DNA from: JAKPPT01 sp964630305
GTDB lineage: Bacteria > Spirochaetota > Spirochaetia > Treponematales > UBA12059
Direction of reading: 5' to 3'
Assembly: GCA_964630305.1 (NCBI GenBank)
Contig: CAZVTR010000005.1
Span: 11,780 to 75,779 of the forward strand
Length of the DNA: 64,000 bases
The position numbers and the translations under genes are program-made. Of the stretch, positions 1 to 8,697 are shown one piece after another (position 1 is the first letter of the stretch; each line of letters opens with the position of its first letter). A model generated the notes under the pieces. That model was not told the origin of the DNA. It saw only the letters and a program-made list of their open reading frames with translations, and did no database searches.

Positions 1-114
1 GCGTACTTTTACTTTTCCGTCTTCACTGCAAGAAACAAACTCAATATCGCCACCATCAGCCATCAGCATAGGGCGGATATCCTGAATAGCTCGCTTTATT
101 GCATCTATATCCAT
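1..114 (-). CDS. NifU C-terminal (Nfu) domain Fe-S protein, 3' part off the window
   Basis: Only the first 38 codons are present; the gene runs off the left edge. The peptide begins MDIDAIKRAIQDIRP and continues LMADGGDIEFV, the hallmark start of the Nfu/NifU C-terminal domain, which carries a labile [4Fe-4S] cluster on a CxxC motif that would lie outside the window. Nfu proteins act in the cytoplasm as Fe-S scaffolds or carriers. The ATG at 114-112 follows a GGAG about 8 nt upstream, and a promoter lies at 154-182. Whether it is a stand-alone Nfu protein cannot be seen. Confidence 0.75.
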   Translation of the reverse strand, partial: MDIDAIKRAIQDIRPMLMADGGDIEFVSCSEDGKVKVR

Positions 115-153
115 AGTTCGTGCTCCATTGTGCATTATGGTTTAAGTACTGTA

Positions 154-182
154 AATCTACTCAAACAAGGTAAGGAGGTCAA
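154..182 (-). promoter_or_regulatory. Predicted sigma-70-type promoter of the Nfu gene
   Basis: On the minus strand a -35 TTGACC (177-182) is separated by 17 bp from a -10 TAGATT (154-159). The leader would be about 33 nt and contains the GGAG of the gene starting at 114. The complement of this region resembles a Shine-Dalgarno on the plus strand but has no ORF behind it. Confidence 0.5.
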
Positions 183-256
183 GCTATAAGTATAGAATCA
201 TACAATAAAACATGCTATACTGCCTGCAAGTATAAATAGAGGGAGAAAGGATTCTC

Positions 257-1012
257 ATGAGCCGCATAATTGTATTTGTCAACCAGAAAGGCGGAGTCGG
301 AAAAACCACAACGGCATTGAACCTTGGTGCGTATATAGCACTTTCGGGTAAAAAGGTTTTACTGGTTGATTTTGATCCACAGGCTAATTTAACAAGCGGT
401 GTTGGTTTAAGCGGTAAAACAAAAAATGTTTATAAAGTATTAACGGGTGCCTGTTCTCTTGATGAAGCTATTATGCAGACAGAGTTATTAAACCTTTATG
501 TGCTTCCTTCATCTATTGATTTATCTGGTGCAACGGTAGAACTAGTAGAACGTGAAGATAGAAACTATTTACTTAAAAATTTATTAGAGCCTATAAAAGA
601 TAACTATGATCTCATACTCATCGATTGTCCTCCTTCTCTTGGAGTGCTTACCTTGAATGGTCTCTGCGCTGCACAGGAAGTAATTATTCCGCTGCAATGT
701 GAGTATTTTGCACTGGAAGGACTTTCATTGATTTTACAGACAATAAAACTTGTACAAAAAAGTTTTAATAAAGAATTAAAAATCTCAGGTATTGTATTTA
801 CTATGTATGATTCCAGAACCAATTTGGCTCAGGATGTGGTTTCTCAGGTTACGGGTTATTTTGAAGAAAAAGTTTATGAGACTATTATTCCAAGAAATGT
901 ACGCTTGTCAGAAGCGCCTTCTCATGGTAAACCCATTTGTCTTTATGATAATTCATGTGTTGGTGCTAAGAGTTATGCAAAATTAGCAGATGAGGTGCTT
1001 GCTCGTGGGTAA
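257..1012 (+). CDS. parA: ParA/Soj chromosome-partitioning ATPase
   Basis: A 251-aa cytoplasmic ParA-family ATPase. Residues 11-19 form the deviant Walker A motif (KGGVGKTTT). The switch region VDFDPQAN lies near residues 38-45 and a second aspartate motif (LIDCPPSLG) near 120-128. Length and the lack of an N-terminal HTH match chromosomal Soj/ParA. It would move ParB-parS complexes during origin segregation. The start is supported by the GGGAGAAAGG leader just upstream. The stop overlaps the start of parB by 8 nt, so the two are translationally coupled. A -10-like TATACT lies at 216-221 but without a convincing -35. Confidence 0.95.
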   Translation: MSRIIVFVNQKGGVGKTTTALNLGAYIALSGKKVLLVDFDPQANLTSGVGLSGKTKNVYKVLTGACSLDEAIMQTELLNLYVLPSSIDLSGATVELVEREDRNYLLKNLLEPIKDNYDLILIDCPPSLGVLTLNGLCAAQEVIIPLQCEYFALEGLSLILQTIKLVQKSFNKELKISGIVFTMYDSRTNLAQDVVSQVTGYFEEKVYETIIPRNVRLSEAPSHGKPICLYDNSCVGAKSYAKLADEVLARG

Positions 1013-1883
1013 AAGCGGTGGTCTAGGCAAAGGTTTACATGCGCTCATTCCTCAAGATGTTTTGGATGATGAAGATTCAGCTTCAAGTGTTGTTACGCTG
1101 CCTCTGGAATCAGTAGAACCAAATCCTGAGCAGCCTCGAAAACAATTCGATGAACAGGCGTTGCAAGAGCTGGCTGATTCTATCCGAAAGCATGGTGTGA
1201 TACAGCCGATCATTGTTGAGCGTATTAATGAAAAGTACAGGATTGTTGCCGGAGAGCGGCGCTGGAGAGCTTCAAAACTGGCTGGCTTGAGAGAAATACC
1301 TGCGCTTGTACGGGAATATGGCAGAGAAAAACGTTTGGAAATAGCCTTAATTGAAAATATTCAGCGTGAAGATTTAAATCCCATCGATGAAGCTGAAGCA
1401 TACAGGCAGATAATCGAAATTACCAATATAACACAAGATGAACTCGCTGAACGAGTCGGTAAAAGCCGCCCAGCGGTTGCAAATGCACTGAGGCTGCTCA
1501 ATTTGCCGGAGTTTGCAAAAGAATCGCTGAGAAATGGCTCCATTACAGCTGGTCATGCACGAGCAGTACTCAGCGTGCTTGAAAATGCAAAACGGGAAGA
1601 ACTTTTAAAAAAAATTATCAATGAAGGTTTATCAGTGCGGGAAGCAGAACAGCTTGCTTCGTCAATGAACACAGCAAGAACGGTAAAATCTGGATCCGCC
1701 GCTCAAAAGAAAATAGCGCAGGAAGATGCCGATCTGGAACATATACGGCAGGTCTTGATAGAAAAACTTGGCACGAGAGTTACAATTAAGGGTTCTCAGA
1801 AAAAAGGAGTGATATCATTTGAATACTACTCGCTGGAGGATCTCAATAGACTCTATGCTCTGCTCTGTGGAGAGCAAGAATAA
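1005..1883 (+). CDS. parB: ParB/Spo0J parS-binding CTPase
   Basis: About 292 aa. The N-terminal ParB/Srx domain carries the CTP-binding signature GERRWRA and the following ALIENIQREDLNP segment. The central HTH reads TQDELAERVGKSRPAVANAL, and a dimerisation domain follows a charged linker. ParB spreads from parS sites and is moved by ParA. I prefer the GTG at 1005 (GAGG about 10 nt upstream; product MGKSGGLGKGL, the usual ParB beginning) over an ATG at 990 in the same frame. It overlaps parA by 8 nt. No parS-like palindrome was recognised nearby. Confidence 0.93.
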   Translation: MGKSGGLGKGLHALIPQDVLDDEDSASSVVTLPLESVEPNPEQPRKQFDEQALQELADSIRKHGVIQPIIVERINEKYRIVAGERRWRASKLAGLREIPALVREYGREKRLEIALIENIQREDLNPIDEAEAYRQIIEITNITQDELAERVGKSRPAVANALRLLNLPEFAKESLRNGSITAGHARAVLSVLENAKREELLKKIINEGLSVREAEQLASSMNTARTVKSGSAAQKKIAQEDADLEHIRQVLIEKLGTRVTIKGSQKKGVISFEYYSLEDLNRLYALLCGEQE

Positions 1884-2005
1884 GAGATATTGATTACTGC
1901 ATAAAATAAACTATACTTATCACTATGCATCAATAATAAGCGATGTTTTTACTTTATATTAATAAAATGTTCTTCCTGTGAACTAGAATGGTAGTGAGGT
2001 ATAGT

Positions 2006-3094
2006 ATGAAAAAAATAGGTATTCTTTGTTTAGTTATTTTGCTTGCAGCATGTGTAACCACGAAACCCGACGAGAAAACGTTTGTGGGTGTTGAAAAACA
2101 AGAACTTCCTGATGAATTCAAAGGAAATCCCGATCAAACCAATACTAGTTCGGCCGATACTTCGACTCAGCAGGAAGATGGTGGCACAGTACAGCCAGAT
2201 CAGGAAGGTGCAATACAACCAGTTCCGGAGGATACTGGTGAACCACCTGTTCAGGAAGGTGCTGACAAAACACAGGAAGCTAGTGAAGAAATAATAGTAG
2301 TCACAGAATCTGACACAGAAGTCACAATTGTACTAGATGAATCAGAGGATCAGGATGCTGTTGTTGTAGAAACACAGAGTAATGCTGTTTCGGTTCCGGA
2401 AACTTCACTGGTTACAATACGAAGTACCGATGCTGAGCGCTTAGGTGTTATTTTTGCAGATATGTTTGCACTTAGAAATTATGAAAATATGCTTAAAACT
2501 GCAAATACACTTGATGTAACGCAGGTAATCATACTGTGCAATTCGAATAATCAAGCAGTCTATACTGAACTGTTTTTAAAATTGCAGGATGCCGCAATAA
2601 AATTTTATTTGTTGTTTTCTGATTATATGGTTTTTTATAGAAATCGTGAGATTATAAAAAATAACTCATCAATTAAAGGCGTTATTTTCTGGTATGAATA
2701 TTGGAATTTTATTCAATTCAACTATAAATCCAGGACAGAGTCATTTGAAGAGTACCTGAAACAGTTAAATATTGTTTCTGCAACAGCAAAACAATATGGT
2801 CTCATGTGCTATACAATTGTCGACTGGTTTACAATAGATGAACTAAAACAGATACTTGCATTCCCTCTCCTTGGTTTGCTCCTTGCTGTTAATGATAAAC
2901 GAATAGGCATAGCGGAATACATTGATACGAATATACAGCTCGTTCGTTCAACTGGGATCCCAGTATATTGGGGCATTTTTTTAAATTATAAACCTGGATA
3001 CAATATGAATACGGGGACAGACAATGATGTCATTAAGCTCATGAAGCTGTACCGTGACGATCCTCGGTTTCAAGGAATTATTTTTTTGTATTAG
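2006..3094 (+). CDS. Predicted lipoprotein with acidic low-complexity linker
   Basis: About 362 aa, function not recognised. The start at 2006 (GTGAGG about 7 nt upstream) gives a lipoprotein signal peptide ending in LLAAC with Cys16 as the lipid anchor. Residues about 20-140 are rich in Gln, Glu, Asp, Thr and Pro and look disordered. The C-terminal half (about residues 150-362) is folded-looking, with alternating hydrophobic strands (QVIILCNSN, GVIFWYEYW, CYTIVDWF, VYWGIFLNY, FQGIIFLY) that suggest a TIM-barrel-like domain. An alternative ATG at 1988 would put charged residues before the signal peptide. It is probably anchored in the envelope. Confidence 0.7.
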   Translation: MKKIGILCLVILLAACVTTKPDEKTFVGVEKQELPDEFKGNPDQTNTSSADTSTQQEDGGTVQPDQEGAIQPVPEDTGEPPVQEGADKTQEASEEIIVVTESDTEVTIVLDESEDQDAVVVETQSNAVSVPETSLVTIRSTDAERLGVIFADMFALRNYENMLKTANTLDVTQVIILCNSNNQAVYTELFLKLQDAAIKFYLLFSDYMVFYRNREIIKNNSSIKGVIFWYEYWNFIQFNYKSRTESFEEYLKQLNIVSATAKQYGLMCYTIVDWFTIDELKQILAFPLLGLLLAVNDKRIGIAEYIDTNIQLVRSTGIPVYWGIFLNYKPGYNMNTGTDNDVIKLMKLYRDDPRFQGIIFLY

Positions 3095-3203
3095 CTGCTG
3101 TAAGGTTACAGTAGACCTCGACTAAAAATACTAATTTTGCTAGTATTTTCTCATATTTGTATATGCTAACAGTTCAAGTAACCCTAAAGTAGTAAGGAAA
3201 ACC

Positions 3204-4457
3204 ATGAAAACACTGATTCTTGGAAATGGTGCCCGTGAGCACGCTTTAGCATGGGCAAACGCTAATAGCAAAAGAAATAGCGGATTGTTTTGTCTTCCAG
3301 GTAATGCCGGAACTATGGATATTGCATTGAACATTCCAGGCAGTGTAACCAATATTCCATTTATCGTTTCTATGGCTAAACGTTCAGAAGCTAAAATTGT
3401 TGTTGTTGGTCCTGAGACTCCGCTGGCATTAGGCGTTGTTGATGCCTTGAGAGATAATGGCATCCTCGCATTTGGTCCTGAACAGCGTTCTGCACAATTA
3501 GAATCAAGCAAAATGTTTGGCCGTGAGCTTGCACAACGCGCTGGAGTTCCTACGGCAGTATCCAAGTACTGTAAGTCTGTTCAAGATGTGATGGATTTTG
3601 TAAAAAGCAATGCGGGTAAAAAGATCGTTGCAAAAAAAAGCGGATTAGCAGCCGGTAAAGGCGTGTTAGAATCCGATAACCCTGATGAAATAAAGCAGTT
3701 TGCAGAACATGTTATACAGGAAGAACAAGATTCTATAGTAATGGAATCGTATCTCACTGGCTATGAGCTTTCGATATTTGCCATTTTAGATGGCCAGGAC
3801 TACCTTTTGCTTCCTGCATGCGCTGATCATAAAAAAGCTTTTGAGGGAAACAAAGGACCTAATACAGGCGGTATGGGCGCTGTATGCCCGATTCCATCTG
3901 CTGATTCAAAATTACTTGGTATAATAGAAGACACCATCATACAGCCGACAATTAGCCAGATGAAAAAAGAACAGCTCATGTACAGCGGAGTTTTATTCTT
4001 TGGCATAATGGTAACCAGTGAAGGGCCAAAATTGCTTGAATATAATGTGCGTTTTGGTGATCCAGAAACCCAATCATTGCTGCCATTGCTCAATTGTGAT
4101 ATTGCAGACCTTTTAGAGGCAGCAGTGACCCATAGCATAAAAGGATTTCACTGCGAGTTTGCAGATAAAACAGCAGTTGGCATTACTATTGCCGCACCAG
4201 GTTATCCTGGCACTTATGAGAAAGATATTCCAGTAGATGCTCTTCCAAAAACTAATAAGAAAACATTATTGTTTCATGCTGGGACGACAATTGACAGAGC
4301 TGGAAAACTCTATACCGGTGGCGGCCGCTGTTTTACCGCTGTCGGTATTGGTCATGACTATTTTGAAGCACATGCTGATGCGCTTGAGCTTGCTTCAAAG
4401 GTAAAGTTCAATGGTGCCTGGTATCGTCATGATATTGGGAAATTCTTCTTTGAATAG
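3204..4457 (+). CDS. purD: Phosphoribosylamine-glycine ligase (GAR synthetase)
   Basis: 417 aa, the usual PurD size. It joins 5-phosphoribosylamine and glycine with ATP in the second step of purine synthesis. The N-terminus (MKTLILGNGAREHALAW) is the PurD Rossmann-like start. The ATP-grasp core includes KSGLAAGKGV, GPNTGGMGAVCP and EYNVRFGDPETQ, and the C-terminal domain has the TGGGRCFTAVG motif. AAGGA lies a few nt before the ATG. It stands alone, without other pur genes, and converges with the minus-strand gene at 4468. Confidence 0.96.
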   Translation: MKTLILGNGAREHALAWANANSKRNSGLFCLPGNAGTMDIALNIPGSVTNIPFIVSMAKRSEAKIVVVGPETPLALGVVDALRDNGILAFGPEQRSAQLESSKMFGRELAQRAGVPTAVSKYCKSVQDVMDFVKSNAGKKIVAKKSGLAAGKGVLESDNPDEIKQFAEHVIQEEQDSIVMESYLTGYELSIFAILDGQDYLLLPACADHKKAFEGNKGPNTGGMGAVCPIPSADSKLLGIIEDTIIQPTISQMKKEQLMYSGVLFFGIMVTSEGPKLLEYNVRFGDPETQSLLPLLNCDIADLLEAAVTHSIKGFHCEFADKTAVGITIAAPGYPGTYEKDIPVDALPKTNKKTLLFHAGTTIDRAGKLYTGGGRCFTAVGIGHDYFEAHADALELASKVKFNGAWYRHDIGKFFFE

Positions 4458-4467
4458 CTCTTGGCTC

Positions 4468-5235
4468 TTATTGCTCATATAGCTTAGTTTCTAGCCAGGA
4501 GTAGACTGCTGTAATGCGGTTTTGCAATGATGAAATGTATCTCTCACTAATTCCTGGAAATACAAGCGGCCGAACGCTCATGACAGCATAAAACAGTATG
4601 CCTTCGTCGGTTTGTATAGCTAGATAACGCAAGAAGAGGCGCTTAGGTTGAATAATAGGAACAATACCATAGACAACAGTGGAAACATTATGTGCAGTAC
4701 TAGTAATCCAGTTGGTGCCGCTCTGTAATGTAACAGTATAAGCAATGCCGCCCAGTGTGGCATCTTTTTGCCACATCATATAGCTTGCTTGCGCGGGCAT
4801 CGAAGTAAAGACAGGATCGCTCAGCTTTTTTTTCTCTTGCAGATTATTAATGAGCCATGATTCTTCATACAAAACACGGATCTTTTTTTTGCTATTGGAG
4901 TAGTAGGTTATTCCTTGCATACTGCCTGCTGCATGCAGAATAGTAAAGAGTTTATTCATTGCTATTTTACCCGGATAGAACATGAGCGCTTCAATAGCAA
5001 AATCCGGCTTTTCTTGCTGGATGGCAGCATGTATGCGTTGTGCTTCTGGGTGCTTAGGAAGTAATGTCAGACTGATGGTTCCTGTTTTATCAGGTGCTAA
5101 AGTATTTTCTATCTTGACCGGTTTAGATGAAACCTGTACCAATCCAGTATACTGATTGAGGGGTTGCCCAAAAGCTAGCGGTTGTATGTACATGAGGATA
5201 GCAAGCGCTGTTGCAATATAAAATGGTTGTTTCAT
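4468..5235 (-). CDS. Secreted protein of unknown function (DUF6675-like)
   Basis: 255 aa with a signal peptide (MKQPFYIATALAILMYIQPLAFGQ) and no lipobox, so probably periplasmic or outer-membrane associated. The body has segments such as ITYYSNSKKKIRVLYEESWLI and a C-terminal amphipathic helix. It resembles secreted proteins seen mainly in Treponema-like spirochaetes; the DUF6675 label is from memory and tentative. The -10 TATACT ends 6 nt before the ATG, which predicts a leaderless mRNA. It ends 10 bp from the stop of purD. Confidence 0.65.
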   Translation of the reverse strand: MKQPFYIATALAILMYIQPLAFGQPLNQYTGLVQVSSKPVKIENTLAPDKTGTISLTLLPKHPEAQRIHAAIQQEKPDFAIEALMFYPGKIAMNKLFTILHAAGSMQGITYYSNSKKKIRVLYEESWLINNLQEKKKLSDPVFTSMPAQASYMMWQKDATLGGIAYTVTLQSGTNWITSTAHNVSTVVYGIVPIIQPKRLFLRYLAIQTDEGILFYAVMSVRPLVFPGISERYISSLQNRITAVYSWLETKLYEQ

Positions 5236-5241
5236 GTTGTC

Positions 5242-5270
5242 AGTATATAAAAAAAATATGTCCGTGTCAG
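5242..5270 (-). promoter_or_regulatory. Predicted leaderless promoter
   Basis: Minus strand: -35 CTGACA (5265-5270), 17-bp spacer, -10 TATACT (5242-5247), then six bases and the ATG at 5235. Transcription would begin at or next to the start codon. No Shine-Dalgarno is present between the -10 and the start. Confidence 0.6.
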
Positions 5271-5430
5271 GTAACAGTTTTTATAATCTAGAGTGCGTTA
5301 GATGTACGGGCGCTGTGGCATGGGCAAACAACCTTGCTTGAATTTTTTATAGGTATACTGCACAATATGGCCAATGTATCTTAGCAATATATTAATATAT
5401 GCTTAATACTATTTTAATGTAGAGGTTACC

Positions 5431-7086
5431 ATGAGTATTCTGACTACAATAGCTACGATGATTGGCTCATTAGGGTTGTTTCTGTATGGAATGTCTGTGC
5501 TTTCTGCAGGCATACAAAAAGCCGCTGGTGACACCTTAAAACGTGCATTGCGCGTTATAACCGATAACCCGGTTAAAGGTGTGCTCACAGGTACATTTAT
5601 TACGACTATTATTCAATCATCGTCTGCAACAACAGTAATGGTGGTAACCTTTGTAAATGCAGGCCTTTTGACAGTATATCAAGCTGCGGGAGTTATATTC
5701 GGTGCCAATATCGGTACTACCATAACAGCATGGATTGTGTCGCTCATAGGATTTAAGTTTAAGATTTCAGCACTTGCTCTGCCCATGATTGGAGCAGGCT
5801 TTCTGGCAATGTTGTTTACGAAAACTAAAAATAGGGCAAGAGATTATGCCGAAGCCGCAATTGGATTTGGCCTTTTATTTTTAGGACTTGAATATCTAAC
5901 ACATGCGCTGCCAAGACCGGAAGGCAGTGTGCTGTCGTTTTTAGGTACCATATCAAATCATGGCATTATTACAACATTGTTTGCAGTATTTATTGGAATG
6001 GTCTTTACAATAATTCTGCATTCATCGAGTGCAACTACTGCAATTGTTATTACGCTTGTTGTGCAAAATGTTATTAATTTTGAATTTGCAGCAGGCCTTG
6101 TGTTAGGCTGTAACATTGGTACTACTATTGATGCTCTATTAGCTTCTATTGGAGCAACGGTAAATGCAAAACGCGCTGCTCTCATTCATACACTCTTTAA
6201 TGTTTTTGGAACGATAATTGTTGTATTCATTATAAAACCGTTCATGCAGCTTGTACTTTTAGTTACGGGCGGATCTGCTGTAGCTCAGCAGGTTGCTATG
6301 TTCCATACGCTGTTTAACGTATTTACAACTTTGCTTATATTGCCGTTTACAAAGCAATTTTGTAATCTTGTTTCCTATCTAATTAAGGATAAAGAAGCAC
6401 AGCTTAAACCCGCGCACACTGAACTGACCTATATATCGCTTCCTTTTATGAACAGCCCGGAACTCAACTTAATGCGGGCACAAAAAGAAATTGCAGATAT
6501 GTCTCAGCTTGCGCTCAATATGTTTATCCAGTTCCGTCACTATATTGAAGGAGCAGAAACAGATTTTAATGAGCTAAAGACACAGTTTTCCCGCTTGGAA
6601 AACTATGCCGATGAGATGCGGGAAGAACTTACTCGATTTTTACTGCAGTGTGCTCAGCAGGAATTATCACCCAGCAGCAGCCAAAATATCAGTGTGTTCT
6701 TGCGAATGGTTGTAGAACTTGAGGATATTACCGACGATTGCTATCGCTTGCTCATGCTCGTAGAGAAAGCTCAAAAAAGGGATATGCGTATTGATAAAAA
6801 TGATTTCAATGCGCTGCTTCCTTATGTAACACTAGTTAATGAGTTTTTAGTGTTTGTTTCTAACAACATCAATGATCGTATTTCCGAAGAACAATTCAAT
6901 TTTGCAAATTCATATGAAGATAAGATTGATGAGTTCAAATCGGTTCTTAAAAAGGAAACCCGCAAGAAAATTCAGACAGGCGCAGATGTAAAGTACGAAC
7001 TTTTGATGCTCGATATGATTCGGCACATTGAAAAAATAGGGGATCACGCTTTTAATGTAGCACAAAATCTGAGAGAGCTGCAATAA
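5431..7086 (+). CDS. Na/Pi cotransporter family protein with C-terminal PhoU-like domain
   Basis: 551 aa. The N-terminal about 320 residues hold two inverted Na/Pi (NptA/SLC34-type) repeats, each with the QSSSATT / HSSSATTAIV signature and a GANIGTT or GCNIGTT motif between membrane helices. The C-terminal about 200 residues form helical bundles of PhoU type (LEDITDDCYRLL, MIRHIEKIGDHAFNVA). Such proteins import phosphate with sodium or act in phosphate homeostasis. The ATG is preceded by AGAGGT. The gene is monocistronic, and a hairpin follows at 7143-7179. Confidence 0.9.
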   Translation: MSILTTIATMIGSLGLFLYGMSVLSAGIQKAAGDTLKRALRVITDNPVKGVLTGTFITTIIQSSSATTVMVVTFVNAGLLTVYQAAGVIFGANIGTTITAWIVSLIGFKFKISALALPMIGAGFLAMLFTKTKNRARDYAEAAIGFGLLFLGLEYLTHALPRPEGSVLSFLGTISNHGIITTLFAVFIGMVFTIILHSSSATTAIVITLVVQNVINFEFAAGLVLGCNIGTTIDALLASIGATVNAKRAALIHTLFNVFGTIIVVFIIKPFMQLVLLVTGGSAVAQQVAMFHTLFNVFTTLLILPFTKQFCNLVSYLIKDKEAQLKPAHTELTYISLPFMNSPELNLMRAQKEIADMSQLALNMFIQFRHYIEGAETDFNELKTQFSRLENYADEMREELTRFLLQCAQQELSPSSSQNISVFLRMVVELEDITDDCYRLLMLVEKAQKRDMRIDKNDFNALLPYVTLVNEFLVFVSNNINDRISEEQFNFANSYEDKIDEFKSVLKKETRKKIQTGADVKYELLMLDMIRHIEKIGDHAFNVAQNLRELQ

Positions 7087-7142
7087 AGCTTATTGAGCTA
7101 TATTTTTGCTAGGCGTTTTGTTTGCACGGGAGCGTCGCAGAT

Positions 7143-7179
7143 GCAGATTAGCAGTTTACTATAGGTAGTGCCAATCTGC
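7143..7179 (+). terminator. Possible terminator after the Na/Pi gene
   Basis: Arms GCAGATT (7143-7149) and AATCTGC (7173-7179) pair, with an inner ACTA/TAGT stem separated by an internal loop. A short T-rich stretch (TTTATAG) follows on the plus strand. The interrupted stem makes this a modest call. Confidence 0.35.
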
Positions 7180-7188
7180 TTTATAGCT

Positions 7189-8460
7189 TTAAAAAGGAAG
7201 CGTGGGCTGCTCAGGTTCAGGTGTTCCAACAGATTTTTGCAGTTTTTTCACGATTTGTTCACGGTTATCAAGCAGGGAAGAAACACTGCGGTTGTCGTGG
7301 ACACTGGAGATAATCTGAGCAAAGAGACTTGTAATATCAGCTTCGATATACCATGGTTTTTCAAGAAGTTTGCCATGATGAATTGAGTTCGTGCCAATAA
7401 TTTTATAAAAGTAGCCTTCCTGATAGGCTTTGTCAAAATCTTCGATTGCGGTAGACGAAAAGAGCGGCAGCGATACTGCACAGATAATTTTTGCAACACC
7501 TAGCTCGCGTAAATATTTCATTGCCTTAAGAATTGTTCCGCCGGTTCCGAGCATGTCATCGGCCATGAATACAGTTTTCCCCCGAACATCTCCCAGGAGC
7601 TTCATTTCAGTTATATTAGATTCACTTGCACTTTTCCCAACCCGTGAATAATCACGCTCTTTGTAAAGCAGCGCGAGCGGTTTCTGGAGTGTGCTTGCAT
7701 AAAACTTATTGCGGTCTACAGCTCCAGTGTCTGGCGCAACTACGACAATGTCTTCGTGTTTTAAGTCAACGATACTGTTAAGCGTTTCGATTATCTGGAA
7801 AGAAGCATGCAGGTTTTCGAGCCTGAGCTTGTTAAAGCAGTTTTCAATTTCGCGGCTATGAATATCAAGGGTGATGATTCGTGCAACACCAAAGAATTCT
7901 ACAATTTGTCCAAAACGGGCTGCGGTAAGACCTTCTCTTCCTTTCTTTTTGTGCTGGCGCGAGTAAGGATATGTTGGAAGCACCAGACTTATTCTTCCTG
8001 CACCAGATTGCATAGCTGCATCGATTGCAGTAAAAAGGCAAAATATATGATCGTTAATGCTGAGTTTTTGCATGTCCTTTCCGTCATTAAAACGGACAGG
8101 CTGATGGTTTTCTATATCTTGAAAAATATAAATATCTTTGCCGCGGATGGAATCGAGAATTTCTGTTTTAATTTCTCCATTGGCAAAATATGAAAAGCGG
8201 GCATGAACTTTTAGGTTAGGAGCCTTATATTTATGTATATTCTGTGAAACATACAACTGCCTGGCTTCAAGATCATTATGGAGATTGAGCGTTTCAAATG
8301 CCTTTTCGCGAGTCATGTTATACCGATCGATGAGCATTTGTACTTTTTTATTAAACCGTTTTCGGTAAATACCATTGAGCCGGTTTAACACAAGATCGGC
8401 AAAATGTTCTCCGCCGGGACAAGCAATAATGCCAAGTGCTGATGGATCTGAGTAATTCAT
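7189..8460 (-). CDS. prs: Ribose-phosphate pyrophosphokinase, extended form
   Basis: 423 aa, about 100 longer than typical PRPP synthetase. Core elements are present: ANGEIKTEI near residue 93, the flexible catalytic loop SRQHKKKGREGLTAARFGQ, LDIHSREIENCF, and the PRPP-binding loop MADDMLGTGGTI. It makes PRPP from ribose 5-phosphate and ATP for nucleotide, His and Trp synthesis. The extra length is a basic segment of about 70 residues before the ANGEI motif plus a C-terminal tail. AAGG lies about 6 nt before the ATG. The family is secure, but whether this long form is a full synthetase is an inference. Confidence 0.85.
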   Translation of the reverse strand: MNYSDPSALGIIACPGGEHFADLVLNRLNGIYRKRFNKKVQMLIDRYNMTREKAFETLNLHNDLEARQLYVSQNIHKYKAPNLKVHARFSYFANGEIKTEILDSIRGKDIYIFQDIENHQPVRFNDGKDMQKLSINDHIFCLFTAIDAAMQSGAGRISLVLPTYPYSRQHKKKGREGLTAARFGQIVEFFGVARIITLDIHSREIENCFNKLRLENLHASFQIIETLNSIVDLKHEDIVVVAPDTGAVDRNKFYASTLQKPLALLYKERDYSRVGKSASESNITEMKLLGDVRGKTVFMADDMLGTGGTILKAMKYLRELGVAKIICAVSLPLFSSTAIEDFDKAYQEGYFYKIIGTNSIHHGKLLEKPWYIEADITSLFAQIISSVHDNRSVSSLLDNREQIVKKLQKSVGTPEPEQPTLPF

Positions 8461-8638
8461 ATAATACCTTATCTGGAAGAAAATATATCAGTATACTAAT
8501 GGGTAATATAAAACATTTCAAGGTGGTGCTAATAAGTTTTAAATTATGAAATATCTTAAAATTAGAGCAATAAATATGTATTATAAAGCTCTACAAAGAA
8601 ATACATGATTCTCTGATGGAAAAAATAGCTTTTATATA

Positions 8639-8667
8639 TTCAATGTTTTGCAGTTTTCATGTATAAT
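8639..8667 (+). promoter_or_regulatory. Predicted promoter of the flavoprotein operon
   Basis: A perfect -10 TATAAT (8662-8667) sits 17 bp after TTCAAT (8639-8644). The leader would be about 24 nt and contains GGAGG at 8681-8685. Confidence 0.5.
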
Positions 8668-8697
8668 TATGCATGAGTATGGAGGATAACATTCCAG

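Noticed and set aside
170..184. Strong Shine-Dalgarno-like AAGGAGGT on the plus strand before parA
   Set aside because: No start codon follows at the right distance; the complement is the -35 of the Nfu promoter.
1..3000. Replication origin or parS near parA-parB
   Set aside because: No parS-like 16-bp palindrome and no DnaA-box cluster could be recognised by eye.
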